Shown here one piece after another: positions 19,746-28,860 of a stretch of 64,000 nt of DNA. The position numbers and the translations under genes are program-made. Under the pieces are notes generated by a model that did not search any database, was not told the DNA's origin, and was given only the letters and a program-made list of their open reading frames with translations. Numbering within the stretch: position 1 is the first letter of the stretch; every line of letters starts with the position of its first letter. This DNA is from Accumulibacter sp. (GTDB taxonomy: Bacteria > Pseudomonadota > Gammaproteobacteria > Burkholderiales > Rhodocyclaceae): assembly GCA_024235695.1 (NCBI GenBank), contig JACKLX010000005.1:62001-126000 (forward strand). Direction: 5' to 3'.

Positions 19746-20241
19746 GCCTGAGCAACCGAGCGGTACCGTGCTGGCGTTCGACTTCGGAGAAAAGCGCATC
19801 GGCGTCGCCGTTGGTGAGTGGCAGCTGCGCCAGGCGCATCCCTTGACGATCATTCGCGGCGAGGGCAACAGTGCGCGCTTCGCGGCAATCGCGGCGCTGA
19901 TCCGGGAATGGCGACCGAGCACGCTGGTCGTCGGGCGGCCGCTGGCGCTCGACGGCACGGCGCACGCGATGACCGCACGCTGTCAGCGCTTCGCCAACCA
20001 GCTGCGCGGGCGCTTCGCGCTCAGCGTCGATCATGCCGATGAGAGACTGTCCTCGATCGAAGCACAGGAGCGGCTGCGTGCCGCCGGACACCGCTCGCAC
20101 GGCGCCAGAAAGCATCTCGACGCGGTCGCTGCGCAATTGATCCTGCAGGACTATTTCGACGATCCGGCCAGCCAGCGTGCAAATGGGCCGGTGACCCTTT
20201 TCTCACCCGCCGATGACCGCCCAACCGATGCCCGCCATTGA
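19738..20241 (+). CDS. ruvX: RuvX/YqgF pre-16S rRNA nuclease
   Basis: A 167-residue RNase-H-fold protein. The catalytic strand reads [15 protein letters not shown], with later acidic residues in [10 protein letters not shown] and [13 protein letters not shown]. The family trims the 5' end of 16S rRNA. Start 19738 is chosen because it overlaps the yqgE stop; the upstream frame would run deep into yqgE. Its 3' end overlaps pyrR by 29 bp. Confidence 0.92.
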   Translation: MREPEQPSGTVLAFDFGEKRIGVAVGEWQLRQAHPLTIIRGEGNSARFAAIAALIREWRPSTLVVGRPLALDGTAHAMTARCQRFANQLRGRFALSVDHADERLSSIEAQERLRAAGHRSHGARKHLDAVAAQLILQDYFDDPASQRANGPVTLFSPADDRPTDARH

Positions 20242-20734
20242 ACTCCCCGACGCCGACGCCCAATGTATCGACCTCGCGACCCTGATCCGACCACGACTTT
20301 CCCCGGAAACGGTCCTCGTCGGGATTCACAGCGGCGGTGTCTGGGTTGCCCGCCGCCTGCGTGAGCTGCTGCCGTTGGAGAACCCGATCGGCCTGATCGA
20401 CGTCTCCTTCTATCGCGACGATTACGGCGAAAAAGGTCTGCATCCCGGCGTCAAGCCGACGTCGATTCCCTTCGACGTCGAGGGCCGGCCGCTGATCCTG
20501 GTCGACGACGTGCTGTACACCGGGCGAACGACGCGCGCGGCGATCAACGAGCTGTTCGACTACGGCCGCCCGGCGAGCATCCAGCTTGCCGTTCTCGCCG
20601 ATCGCGGCCGTCGGCAGCTGCCGATCTGCGCCGATTACTGCACCTGGCGAGTCGATCTCGACCCCTCGCAGGAACTGGTGCTCTCGGCGAATGACAACGG
20701 CCGCCTGCAGTGGAGCGTCGCCGAGCATGCATAA
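20213..20734 (+). CDS. pyrR: PyrR-type uracil phosphoribosyltransferase
   Basis: A 173-residue type I phosphoribosyltransferase. [12 protein letters not shown] is the PPi loop and [17 protein letters not shown] (about residues 98-114) is the PRPP-binding motif; [12 protein letters not shown] is typical of PyrR rather than Upp. In Gram-positives PyrR binds pyr mRNA to attenuate it; here it sits in the middle of an overlapping run without a visible attenuator, so regulatory function is uncertain. The TAA overlaps the pyrB ATG by 8 bp. Confidence 0.92.
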   Translation: MTAQPMPAIELPDADAQCIDLATLIRPRLSPETVLVGIHSGGVWVARRLRELLPLENPIGLIDVSFYRDDYGEKGLHPGVKPTSIPFDVEGRPLILVDDVLYTGRTTRAAINELFDYGRPASIQLAVLADRGRRQLPICADYCTWRVDLDPSQELVLSANDNGRLQWSVAEHA

Positions 20735-21686
20735 TCCGCAACTCAACGCCCATGGCGAACTGACCCACCTGCTGTCGATCGAGGGCCTGCCGCGCGACGT
20801 ACTGATGCAGATCCTCGATACCGCGTCGAGCTTCATCGAGGTCTCCGACCGCGACGTCAAGAAGGTCCCGCTGTTGCGCGGCAAGAGCGTCTTCAACGTC
20901 TTTTTCGAGAACTCGACGCGTACCCGTACGACCTTCGAGATCGCCGCCAAGCGGCTATCGGCGGACGTCATCAACCTCGACGTGACGCGCTCGTCGACCG
21001 CCAAGGGCGAGACCCTGCTCGACACCGTGGACAACCTGATTGCCATGCACGCCGACATGTTCGTCGTCCGGCACGCGGCCAGCGGCGCGCCGCACCTGAT
21101 CGCCGACCACCTGCGACGGGTCGGACGCAACGACGTCCATGTGGTGAATGCCGGCGACGGACGCCATGCACACCCGACGCAGGGCCTGCTCGACATGTAC
21201 ACCATCCGCCACTACAAGCAGGATTTCGCCAATCTGGTCGTGGCGGTGGTCGGTGACATCCTGCATTCGCGCGTCGCCCGCTCGGACATCAATGCCCTGA
21301 CCACACTCGGCGCCGCCGAGGTACGCGCCGTCGGGCCGCAGACCCTGCTACCGACGGCCATCGAACGGATGGGCGTGCGGGTCTACCACGACCTGCGTGA
21401 AGGGCTGCGTGACTGCGACGTGGTGATCATGCTCCGTCTCCAGAACGAACGGATGAATGGCGCCCTGCTGCCGTCGGCCCGCGAATACTTTCGCTGCTAC
21501 GGACTGACGCCGGCAATGCTCGCACTGGCCCGGCCGGACGCCATCGTGATGCATCCCGGACCGATGAACCGCGGCGTCGAAATCGACTCCGACGTCGCCG
21601 ACGGACCACAGGCAGTGATCCTGCCGCAGGTCACCTTCGGCATCGCCGTGCGAATGGCGGTGATGGGCATTGTCGCCGGGAACTGA
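20727..21686 (+). CDS. pyrB: aspartate carbamoyltransferase catalytic subunit
   Basis: A 319-residue enzyme making carbamoyl-aspartate in pyrimidine synthesis. The carbamoyl-phosphate loop is [25 protein letters not shown] and MLRLQNERM mark the second domain. Start 20727 is the ATG overlapping the pyrR stop. The gene is 3 bp upstream of pyrC', the pairing seen for class A ATCases that assemble with a dihydroorotase-like subunit. No pyrI regulatory chain gene is present. Confidence 0.95.
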   Translation: MHNPQLNAHGELTHLLSIEGLPRDVLMQILDTASSFIEVSDRDVKKVPLLRGKSVFNVFFENSTRTRTTFEIAAKRLSADVINLDVTRSSTAKGETLLDTVDNLIAMHADMFVVRHAASGAPHLIADHLRRVGRNDVHVVNAGDGRHAHPTQGLLDMYTIRHYKQDFANLVVAVVGDILHSRVARSDINALTTLGAAEVRAVGPQTLLPTAIERMGVRVYHDLREGLRDCDVVIMLRLQNERMNGALLPSAREYFRCYGLTPAMLALARPDAIVMHPGPMNRGVEIDSDVADGPQAVILPQVTFGIAVRMAVMGIVAGN

Positions 21687-21689
21687 TCG

Positions 21690-22943
21690 ATGAACAGGCA
21701 AAATCTCCACATCCAGAACGCCCGCTTGATCGACCCGGCAAGCGGCCTTGATTCCCGCCTCGACCTGTTCGTCGGCGACGGACGAATCGCGGCCATCGGC
21801 CAGCCGCCAGCGGGCTTTGCCGCCGACCGCCGGATCGACGCGGCCGGGCTGATCGTCTGCCCCGGGCTGGTCGACCTGTCGACGCGGCTGGGCGGCATCG
21901 AACCGGAACTCGGCGCGGCGGTCTCTGGCGGCGTCACGTCGCTGGCGTGTCCACCGGATAGCAAACCGCCGCTCGACGAACCGGGTCTGGTCGAACGCCT
22001 CGTCCGCCGCAGTGAAACGCTTGGCCTGGCGCGGGTCTATCCGATCGGCGCGCTGACCCACGGGCTGGCCGGCCAGCGGCTGGCCGAGATGAACGGCCTG
22101 GCGCGGGCCGGCTGCATCGGCTTCTCGCAGGCCAACCAGCCGATCGACACGCAGTTGCTGCTGCGCGCCATGCAGTACGCCGCCACCTTCGGCTACGCCG
22201 TACGCCTGCGGCCGCAGGATCAATTCCTGGCCGGCGACGGCGTCGCCCACGACGGCGAGGTCGCGTCCCGGTTGGGCCTCACCGGCGTGCCGGTTTCCGC
22301 CGAGACGGTCGCGACCGCGACGGCCCTGCTGCTGGCGTCCGAAACCGGCGTCCGCCTGCACCTGTCGCGCCTCTCGTCAGCCGCCGGCGTTGCCCTGGTC
22401 CGCGAGGCCAAACGTTCCGGCATGCAGGTCACTTGCGACATCTCGATCCATCACCTGCATCTCTCGGAAATCGACATCGGCTACTTCGACAGCAACGCTC
22501 GCTTCGACCCCCCCCTGCGCGCCGCCAGCGACCGCGACGCGCTGCGCGCCGCCGCTCAGGAAGGCCTGGCGGCACTCTGTTCGGATCACACGCCGGTCGA
22601 TGCAGACGGCAAGCAACTGCCGTTTGCCGAGGCCTTGCCGGGCGCCACCGGCCTCGAACTGCTGCTGCCGCTGACCCTCCTCTGGGCCGAGCAGGCCAGC
22701 CTGCCGCTGGCCGAAGCGCTGGCCCGCGTCACCTGCGACCCGGCCGCTATTCTCGGCATCGACGCCGGCTCGCTGGCGATCGGCAGTCCGGCCGACGTCT
22801 GCGTCTTCGATCCGACGGAACCGTGGCGGGTCAGCGCCGAATCCCTGCGCAGCCAGGGCAAGAATACGCCTTACCTGGGTTACGAGATGAGCGGCCGGGT
22901 GCGCATGACGCTGGTTGGTGGCGGCATCGTCTTCGAAGCCTGA
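21690..22943 (+). CDS. dihydroorotase-like protein lacking the metal site (PyrC')
   Basis: A 417-residue protein with the amidohydrolase fold of type I dihydroorotase. The metal-binding DxHxH strand reads VDLSTRL (62-66: D, L, S64, T, R66), so both histidines are gone. The usual carbamylated-lysine strand is replaced by CIGFSQANQP and the next histidine region by RLRPQDQF. HLSRLSS and CSDHTP, which hold one His and the catalytic Asp, remain. It is probably a non-catalytic structural partner of PyrB, as described for Pseudomonas PyrC'. A true PyrC must be encoded elsewhere. The gene ends 65 bp before the convergent yggU. Confidence 0.88.
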   Translation: MNRQNLHIQNARLIDPASGLDSRLDLFVGDGRIAAIGQPPAGFAADRRIDAAGLIVCPGLVDLSTRLGGIEPELGAAVSGGVTSLACPPDSKPPLDEPGLVERLVRRSETLGLARVYPIGALTHGLAGQRLAEMNGLARAGCIGFSQANQPIDTQLLLRAMQYAATFGYAVRLRPQDQFLAGDGVAHDGEVASRLGLTGVPVSAETVATATALLLASETGVRLHLSRLSSAAGVALVREAKRSGMQVTCDISIHHLHLSEIDIGYFDSNARFDPPLRAASDRDALRAAAQEGLAALCSDHTPVDADGKQLPFAEALPGATGLELLLPLTLLWAEQASLPLAEALARVTCDPAAILGIDAGSLAIGSPADVCVFDPTEPWRVSAESLRSQGKNTPYLGYEMSGRVRMTLVGGGIVFEA

Positions 22944-23008
22944 GGACACCGCCGGGCGGGTGACATGGTGGCACGGCGGCAAGCCGCCGCGGTCTACGGA
23001 AGCGCTTG

Positions 23009-23299
23009 TCAGCCACCCAGCAGGAGCCTGGCGGCGCCTGCCGGAGCACCAGTCACCAGCAGCCGCTTGCGTCGCGACTTCTGACCACTGCGCAACTCGA
23101 CGGCGGCGCGCGGCACGCCGAGCCGCCGCGCCACGTAGTCGACCAGGGCGGTGTTCGCGCGACCGTCGATCGCCGGTGCCGCCAGCCGGATCTTCAGCGC
23201 GCCGCCATGCAGCCCGGCGACCTCGGTCTGCTTCGCGCCGGGCTGGACATGGACGACCAGAGCCAGCGAGCCGCCATCGACACGCCACCAGTCAAGCAA
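23009..23299 (-). CDS. yggU: DUF167/YggU family protein
   Basis: A 96-residue protein. LALVVHVQPGAKQTEV, KIRLAAPAIDGRANTALVDYVA and SRRKRLLV are the hallmark segments of the DUF167 family, whose function is unknown. No ATG is in frame; the TTG at 23299, 2 bp after the yggT stop, gives the normal family length. It is last in the yggS-proC-yggT-yggU run. Confidence 0.88.
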   Translation of the reverse strand: MLDWWRVDGGSLALVVHVQPGAKQTEVAGLHGGALKIRLAAPAIDGRANTALVDYVARRLGVPRAAVELRSGQKSRRKRLLVTGAPAGAARLLLGG

Positions 23300-23301
23300 G
23301 G

Positions 23302-23844
23302 CTACAGGAACATCAGGAGCAGCTGCGCGAGGACAATGGCGATCAGCGGCGAAAGGTCGATCGAACCGACGGTCGGTACGAGACGCTGGATCGGGCGCAG
23401 GAATGGCCTTGTCAGCTGCGCGACGGGCTGACTCAAAGGCGAGTACGGGCTGACCCAGGAGAGCACCGCTTGCAGCACCAGCGCGCCGATCAGCAGGTAG
23501 ATGCTGAAACGCAAGGTGGCCAGCACGGCGTGCCACAGCAACAGCGGCAGCAGTGTCGCCGGCGACCAGACTTCCATGCTGCCCTGCAACGAAGCCAGGG
23601 CGGCGGTGAACACGAGCTGCAACAGGTAAGCCGGCAGGAGGCTCGCCAGATCCAGCCCGAACAAGCCCGGCAAGGCCTTGCGCAAGGGCTTGACGAGCCA
23701 GTTGGTCAACTCGACGACGAAGTTCCCGACCTGGTTGTTGAAGGAAACCCGGAACGCCTGCATGTAGAATCGCAGCAGCAGCGCAAGAGTCAGGAAGCCG
23801 GTCAGCGCCTGCAGCAGGAACAGGCCCGCCTGCCCGGCCATCAA
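23302..23844 (-). CDS. yggT: YggT family integral membrane protein
   Basis: A 180-residue inner-membrane protein with two tandem YggT modules: FYMQAFRVSFNNQVGNFV then NWLVKPLRKALPG in the first half, and WVSPYSPLSQPVAQLTRPFLRPIQRLVPTVGSIDL-type sequence in the second. Four to five hydrophobic segments are visible. The family has been linked to osmotic and envelope functions without a defined mechanism. The ATG overlaps the proC TGA by 4 bp (ATGA). Confidence 0.92.
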   Translation of the reverse strand: MMAGQAGLFLLQALTGFLTLALLLRFYMQAFRVSFNNQVGNFVVELTNWLVKPLRKALPGLFGLDLASLLPAYLLQLVFTAALASLQGSMEVWSPATLLPLLLWHAVLATLRFSIYLLIGALVLQAVLSWVSPYSPLSQPVAQLTRPFLRPIQRLVPTVGSIDLSPLIAIVLAQLLLMFL

Positions 23845-24656
23845 CTATCCTTTCCCAGCAGCTCGCCCAATTCGCGGCTGCGGCTGTTGGCGGCGAGAAC
23901 GCCGGCGATGAAGCCCGCGCGCACACCGAGTTGCTCCATGGTCAGCAGCGCCGCTTCGGTGGTCCCGCCTTTGGACGTCACGCGCTCGCGCAGGATGCCC
24001 GCCGCTTCGTCCGACTGGACGGCCAGCTTGGCAGCGCCGAGGACCGTTTCGATCGACAACTGGCGCGCCTGGGCGGGGCTCAGCCGAAGCTCCATCGCCG
24101 CTTGCTGCAGGGCTTCGATGAACAGGAATACGTACGCCGGACCACTCCCCGAGATGGCGGTCACGGCGTCCATCTGTGCTTCATCGGCGACCCACAGGGT
24201 ACTGCCGACAGCCTGCAGGATGCGTTCGGCACCCAGCCGCTCGGCCATCGACACGCCCGGCAGCGCACACAGACCGGTGATGCCGGAACCGATCAGTGCC
24301 GGGGTGTTGGGCATCGCCCGAACGATCTTGCCGTAGCCACCCAGCCAGCGCGAAATATCGGCCAGGCGCAGGCCGGCCGCGATGCTGATGATCAGTTGCT
24401 GGCTGAGACGCTGCGGTAACGACGCGCAGGCGTCGTGCATCTGCTGCGGCTTGACCGACAGCAGCAGCGCATCGCAGTCGAGCGCCGCGGCGGTTGGCGC
24501 CTCATAGCAGCGCACGCCGTAAACCAACCGCAGCTTGGCTCGACCCTGCGCACCCAGCTCGATGACCGCGATGTCGCCGGTCGAAAAACCGGTCTTCACC
24601 AGGCCACCGATCAGAGCATTGGCCATGTTGCCGCCGCCCAGGAAAGTAATTCTCAT
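23841..24656 (-). CDS. proC: pyrroline-5-carboxylate reductase
   Basis: A 271-residue NAD(P)H enzyme making proline. The Rossmann N-terminus reads ITFLGGGNMANALIGGL; VRAMPNTPALIGSGITGL and the C-terminal VTSKGGTTEAAL motif are diagnostic. Length matches E. coli ProC. It overlaps yggS upstream and yggT downstream by 4 bp each, so the four genes are one transcript. Confidence 0.95.
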   Translation of the reverse strand: MRITFLGGGNMANALIGGLVKTGFSTGDIAVIELGAQGRAKLRLVYGVRCYEAPTAAALDCDALLLSVKPQQMHDACASLPQRLSQQLIISIAAGLRLADISRWLGGYGKIVRAMPNTPALIGSGITGLCALPGVSMAERLGAERILQAVGSTLWVADEAQMDAVTAISGSGPAYVFLFIEALQQAAMELRLSPAQARQLSIETVLGAAKLAVQSDEAAGILRERVTSKGGTTEAALLTMEQLGVRAGFIAGVLAANSRSRELGELLGKDS

Positions 24657-25342
24657 GCTGTGTATCTCTCACCAAAAATTGCGGTACCGACACGCACCAG
24701 CGTCGCTCCCTCGGCGATCGCCGCTTCCAGGTCGTGCGACATGCCCATCGAAAGTGTATCAAGCAATAGGCCATCGGCCTGCAGTTGCTCGGAAAGTTCC
24801 CGCAGACGGCGGAAAGGGCGGCGCTGTTCGTCGAAGTCGTCGCTGGGCGCCGGAATTGTCATCAGGCCGCGCAGGCAGAGCCCTGGCAGGCGGGCAATCG
24901 CCAGCGCCAGTGCCGGCGCCTGCGCGGGCGCGACGCCGCCCTTGCTCGCTTCACCGCTGACATTCACCTGCAGGCAGACCGACAGCGGCGGCAGCGACGC
25001 AGGGCGCTGTTCGGAAAGCCGTTCAGCGATCCGCAAGCGATCCACCGAATGCACCCAGTCGAAAGCCTCGGCAACGACGCGTGTCTTGTTGCTCTGCAAC
25101 GAACCGATGAAATGCCACTCCAGCCCGAGTTCGCGCAGCGTCGCGATCTTGTCGAGACCTTCCTGGACGAAGCTCTCGCCAAACGCCTTCTGGCCAGCCA
25201 TCGCCAGATCGCGAATGCGGGCGACCGGCCAGGTCTTGCTGACGGCGAGCAGCTTTACGTCGGCGGCATCCCGTCCGTACTGCCCCGCCGCGCGGGCGAT
25301 TCGCACGAGAACGGCTTGCAGCTTGGCGGGAAGTGTGATCAT
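24653..25342 (-). CDS. yggS: YggS family PLP homeostasis protein
   Basis: A 229-residue PLP-binding TIM-barrel protein, like human PLPBP. The PLP lysine is K36 in LLAVSKTWP; FGESFVQEG, WHFIGSLQSNK, LQVNVSGEASKGG and LSMGMSHDLEAAI are family landmarks. It keeps free pyridoxal phosphate in balance rather than catalysing a known reaction. Start 25342 sits 20 nt after an extended -10 promoter; a longer frame crossing pilT is spurious. First gene of the run. Confidence 0.94.
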   Translation of the reverse strand: MITLPAKLQAVLVRIARAAGQYGRDAADVKLLAVSKTWPVARIRDLAMAGQKAFGESFVQEGLDKIATLRELGLEWHFIGSLQSNKTRVVAEAFDWVHSVDRLRIAERLSEQRPASLPPLSVCLQVNVSGEASKGGVAPAQAPALALAIARLPGLCLRGLMTIPAPSDDFDEQRRPFRRLRELSEQLQADGLLLDTLSMGMSHDLEAAIAEGATLVRVGTAIFGERYTA

Positions 25343-25368
25343 AATCGGGCGTTGCGCAGGTTGCCCCG

Positions 25369-25377
25369 AGTATAGCA
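25369..25377 (-). promoter_or_regulatory. extended -10 promoter of yggS
   Basis: On minus the sequence reads TGCTATACT: TATACT (25374-25369) with an upstream TG. It resembles the TGCTAAACT ahead of the corA-type gene. No -35 is evident. A start near 25363 gives a leader of about 20 nt. Confidence 0.4.
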
Positions 25378-25411
25378 CCGCGCCCTGCTCATCGCCCGAG
25401 GAACGAACCGG

Positions 25412-26458
25412 ATGGACATCACAGAACTGTTGGCCTTCAGTGTCAAGAACAAGGCTTCCGACCTCCACCTGTCCTCCGGCCTGCCGCCGATGATCCGCGT
25501 GAACGGTGATGTCCGTCGCATCAACCTGCCGGCAATGGAGCACAAGGACGTCCATTCCATGGTGTATGACATCATGAGCGACGCCCAGCGCAAGCAGTAC
25601 GAAGACACCCTGGAATGCGATTTTTCCTTCGAGATCCCCAACCTGGCACGCTTTCGGGTCAACGCCTTCGTTCAGAACCGCGGCGCCAGCGCGGTCTTCC
25701 GGACGATTCCCTCGAAGGTGCTGACGCTTGAGGAACTCAACTGCCCGAAGATCTTCAAGGACATCTCGGAGTATCCCCGGGGCATCGTCCTGGTAACCGG
25801 ACCGACAGGATCCGGAAAGTCGACCACGCTGGCGGCAATGGTCAACCACGTCAATGAGAACATGTACGGCCACATCCTCACCGTCGAGGACCCGATCGAA
25901 TTCGTTCACCAGTCGAAAAAGAGCCTGATCAACCAGCGCGAAATCGGTCCCCACACCATGTCGTTCCAGAACGCGCTGCGCTCGGCGCTGCGCGAGGATC
26001 CGGACGTCATTCTGGTTGGCGAACTGCGCGACCTGGAAACGATCCGCCTGGCACTGACCGGTGCCGAAACCGGCCACCTGGTATTCGCCACCCTGCACAC
26101 CTCGAGCGCCGCCAAGACCATCGACCGCGTCATCGATGTCTTCCCGGCCGCCGAAAAGGAAATGGTGCGCTCGATGCTGTCAGAGTCGCTGCGCGCGGTG
26201 ATCTCGCAGACGCTGCTCAAGACCAAGGATGGTCTGGGACGCGTCGCGGCGCACGAAGTGATGCTCGGGACGCCGGCCATCCGCAACCTGATCCGCGAGA
26301 ACAAGGTGGCCCAGATGTACTCGGCACTGCAGACGGGGCAGCAGCACGGCATGCAGACGCTTGACCAGAACCTGACCGAGCTGGTCAGGCGCAATATCGT
26401 TTCGCTGGCCGAAGCACGCAGCAAGGCCTCCAGCAAGGACGCTTTCCCCGGCATGTAA
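25412..26458 (+). CDS. pilT: type IV pilus retraction ATPase PilT
   Basis: A 348-residue hexameric ATPase that depolymerises pili. The N-terminus MDITELLAFSVKNKASDLHL is canonical. Walker A is GPTGSGKST (about 130-138); the Asp box, LVGELRDLETIRLAL (Walker B), the His box (GHLVFATLHTSSA) and AIRNLIRENK, the PilT C-terminal motif, follow. A GAGGAA Shine-Dalgarno precedes the ATG. Divergent from yggS by 69 bp and 27 bp upstream of pilU. Confidence 0.97.
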   Translation: MDITELLAFSVKNKASDLHLSSGLPPMIRVNGDVRRINLPAMEHKDVHSMVYDIMSDAQRKQYEDTLECDFSFEIPNLARFRVNAFVQNRGASAVFRTIPSKVLTLEELNCPKIFKDISEYPRGIVLVTGPTGSGKSTTLAAMVNHVNENMYGHILTVEDPIEFVHQSKKSLINQREIGPHTMSFQNALRSALREDPDVILVGELRDLETIRLALTGAETGHLVFATLHTSSAAKTIDRVIDVFPAAEKEMVRSMLSESLRAVISQTLLKTKDGLGRVAAHEVMLGTPAIRNLIRENKVAQMYSALQTGQQHGMQTLDQNLTELVRRNIVSLAEARSKASSKDAFPGM

Positions 26459-26485
26459 ACTCGCCTCACCAGCAGGAGGAACAGG

Positions 26486-27622
26486 ATGGAGCACGATCAA
26501 GCGCTTAAGTTCATGCATGAACTGCTACGCCTGATGACCCAGAAGAACGGTTCCGACCTCTTCATCACCGCCCATTTCCCTCCCGCGATCAAGATCGATG
26601 GCAAGGTGATGCCGGTATCCAACCAGCCACTGCTGCCGCAGCATTCCGCCGAGTTGGCGCGGTCGATCATGAACGACCGTCAGGCGACCGAGTTCGAGGA
26701 AAAGAAGGAATGCAACTTCGCCATCTCGCCGTCGGGAATCGGCCGCTTTCGGGTCAACGCGATGGTCCAGCAAGGACGTGTCGCGGTGGTTTGCCGGACG
26801 ATCAACCTGGTGGTGCCGACGCTCGATGATCTCTCCTTGCCGCCGGTACTCAAGGATATCGCCCTGACCAGCCGCGGCCTGGTGATTTTCGTTGGCGGCA
26901 CCGGCACCGGCAAGACCACGTCACTGGCGGCGCTGCTCGATCACCGCAACCGCAACAGCCATGGCCACATCATCACCATCGAGGATCCGATCGAATTCGT
27001 TCACGAACACAAGAAGTGCATCGTCACGCAGCGCGAAATCGGCGTGGACACCGACTCCTGGGAAATTGCGCTGAAGAACACCCTGCGGCAGGCACCGAAC
27101 GTCATCATGATGGGTGAAATCCGCGACCGGGCAACGATGGACTACGCCGTCGCCTTCGCCGAAACCGGCCACCTCTGCCTGGCGACCCTGCATGCCAACA
27201 GCAGCAACCAGGCGATCGACCGGATCATCAACTTCTTCCCGGAAGAACGCCGCCACCAGCTGCTCATGGACCTCTCGCTGAACCTGCGCGCGCTGGTCTC
27301 GCAGCGCCTGCTGCCCAAGAAGGATGGCAAGGGAAGGGTGCCGGCGATCGAGGTCCTGCTCAACTCGCCGCTGATCTCCGACCTGATCTTCAAGGGCCAG
27401 GTGCACGAAATCAAGGAGATCATGAAGCGCTCGCGCGAACTCGGCATGCAGACCTTCGACCAGGCGCTCTTCGACCTTTACGAGGCTGGCCAGATCACCT
27501 ACCCGGACGCCTTGCGCAACGCCGACTCGCTCAACGACCTGCGACTGCAGATCAAGTTGCACGGCAAGGAATCGCAGGACCGGGATCTGAGCGCCGGCAT
27601 CGGTCACCTCGACATCGTCTAG
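26486..27622 (+). CDS. pilU: type IV pilus retraction ATPase PilU
   Basis: A 378-residue PilT paralogue that assists PilT-dependent retraction. Walker A is GGTGTGKTT (about 134-142), with MMGEIRDRATMDYAV and GHLCLATLHANSSNQ as Walker B and His box. Compared with PilT it has a longer C-terminal tail after the LISDLIFKGQVHEIK segment. A strong AGGAGGAA ribosome-binding site precedes the ATG. The gene ends 54 bp before the convergent rlmL-like gene. Confidence 0.96.
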   Translation: MEHDQALKFMHELLRLMTQKNGSDLFITAHFPPAIKIDGKVMPVSNQPLLPQHSAELARSIMNDRQATEFEEKKECNFAISPSGIGRFRVNAMVQQGRVAVVCRTINLVVPTLDDLSLPPVLKDIALTSRGLVIFVGGTGTGKTTSLAALLDHRNRNSHGHIITIEDPIEFVHEHKKCIVTQREIGVDTDSWEIALKNTLRQAPNVIMMGEIRDRATMDYAVAFAETGHLCLATLHANSSNQAIDRIINFFPEERRHQLLMDLSLNLRALVSQRLLPKKDGKGRVPAIEVLLNSPLISDLIFKGQVHEIKEIMKRSRELGMQTFDQALFDLYEAGQITYPDALRNADSLNDLRLQIKLHGKESQDRDLSAGIGHLDIV

Positions 27623-27676
27623 CCGGCACGCCGCTACGGTCCGTCGCCCGACTCGCTCGGCGGCCGCCGCCAGGGC

Positions 27677-28840
27677 CTAGTCGCGGCCCTGCCCGGTCTT
27701 GCCGCGATTGCTGCCGGCGACCATCCTGAACTCATACAGGCGGCATTCCAGGGCACCGTTGAACAAGGGCGTCTTCTTGCTTGGTGTCAGCCGAACGAGT
27801 TTTGGCAGGCGCGTGTCGGCGCTGATCAGGTAGCAGTTCCAGCCCGCAAACCGCCGCTTCAAGGCGTGCCCCAGCAAGGGATAGAAGGCCGCCAGTTCAT
27901 CGTCACTGGACACCCGCTCGCCGTAAGGCGGGTTGCTGACCATGATCCCCTGCGTGGCGGGCGCCGCGACCTCGAGCACATCGCCCGAGGCCAGGCTGAC
28001 CGCTGGCAGCAGGCCGGCGCGATCGAGGTTGGCCAGCGCAGAGCGCACCGCTACCGGCGACCGGTCGCTGCCAAAGATGGTGGCCGGCGCGGCTGGCTTC
28101 TCGGTAGCCCTGGCGGCGTCGAGCATGCCTTGCCACGTCGCCCGATCGAAGTCGCGCAGATTCTCAAAAGCGAAATCACGCCGGGCTCCCGGTGCCCTGG
28201 CCAGCGCCACCTGTGCCGCCTCGAGCAGGAAGGTGCCGCTGCCGCACATCGGGTCGAGCAGCGCCATCCCCGGCTGCCAGCCACTGAGGCGCAGGATGCC
28301 GGCGGCGAGGTTTTCCTTCAGCGGCGCGTCGACGGTTTTCTGGCGAAAGCCGCGCTGGTAGAGCGGCGCGCCGGAGGTATCAAGGTAGAGCGTGCACTGG
28401 TCGCTGTTGATGAAGCCCTGGACACGCACGTCGGGCTGGCGCGTATCGACGCTCGGGCGCCGGCCGAAGTCGCGGCGAAAGCGGTCACAAATTGCGTCCT
28501 TGATGCGCAGGGTCACGAAGTCGATGCTTCTTAGGGGGCTCTTTACCGCATTGACATCTACCCGGATGGTCTGCTCGGGGACAAACCATTGTGGCCAGGG
28601 CGTCTCGAGTGCCAGCCGGTAGATGTCTTCCTCCCTGACGTAGGCGGCTTGCCCTACACGCCAGAGGATGCGCGTGGCAATCCGCGAATGGAGGTTGGCA
28701 CGGTAGCAGACTGCCCACTCGCCGGCGAAATGGACGCCACCGGCAGTCTGGCGCGGATCGGCAGCGCCGGCGGCTCGCAGGTCTTCGGTCAGCAGCGGCT
28801 CGAGACCGCGTGGACAGCTTGCAAAGAACGTTTCCACCAT
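27677..28840 (-). CDS. RlmL-type 23S rRNA (guanine-N2) methyltransferase
   Basis: A 387-residue protein with an N-terminal THUMP RNA-binding region (TFFASCPRGLEPLLTEDL to about residue 155) and a SAM-dependent methyltransferase domain. SAM motif I is LLDPMCGSGTFLLEAA and the catalytic N6/N2 motif is SNPPYGER. It corresponds to the N-terminal RlmL half of E. coli RlmKL, which makes m2G2445; the RlmK half is absent. The start at 28840 is chosen because the homology begins there; an upstream frame extends into the next gene. The gene lies 20 bp after the HemJ-like gene. Confidence 0.88.
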   Translation of the reverse strand: MVETFFASCPRGLEPLLTEDLRAAGAADPRQTAGGVHFAGEWAVCYRANLHSRIATRILWRVGQAAYVREEDIYRLALETPWPQWFVPEQTIRVDVNAVKSPLRSIDFVTLRIKDAICDRFRRDFGRRPSVDTRQPDVRVQGFINSDQCTLYLDTSGAPLYQRGFRQKTVDAPLKENLAAGILRLSGWQPGMALLDPMCGSGTFLLEAAQVALARAPGARRDFAFENLRDFDRATWQGMLDAARATEKPAAPATIFGSDRSPVAVRSALANLDRAGLLPAVSLASGDVLEVAAPATQGIMVSNPPYGERVSSDDELAAFYPLLGHALKRRFAGWNCYLISADTRLPKLVRLTPSKKTPLFNGALECRLYEFRMVAGSNRGKTGQGRD

Positions 28841-28860
28841 TGTCTCCCGATGACGGCGAA

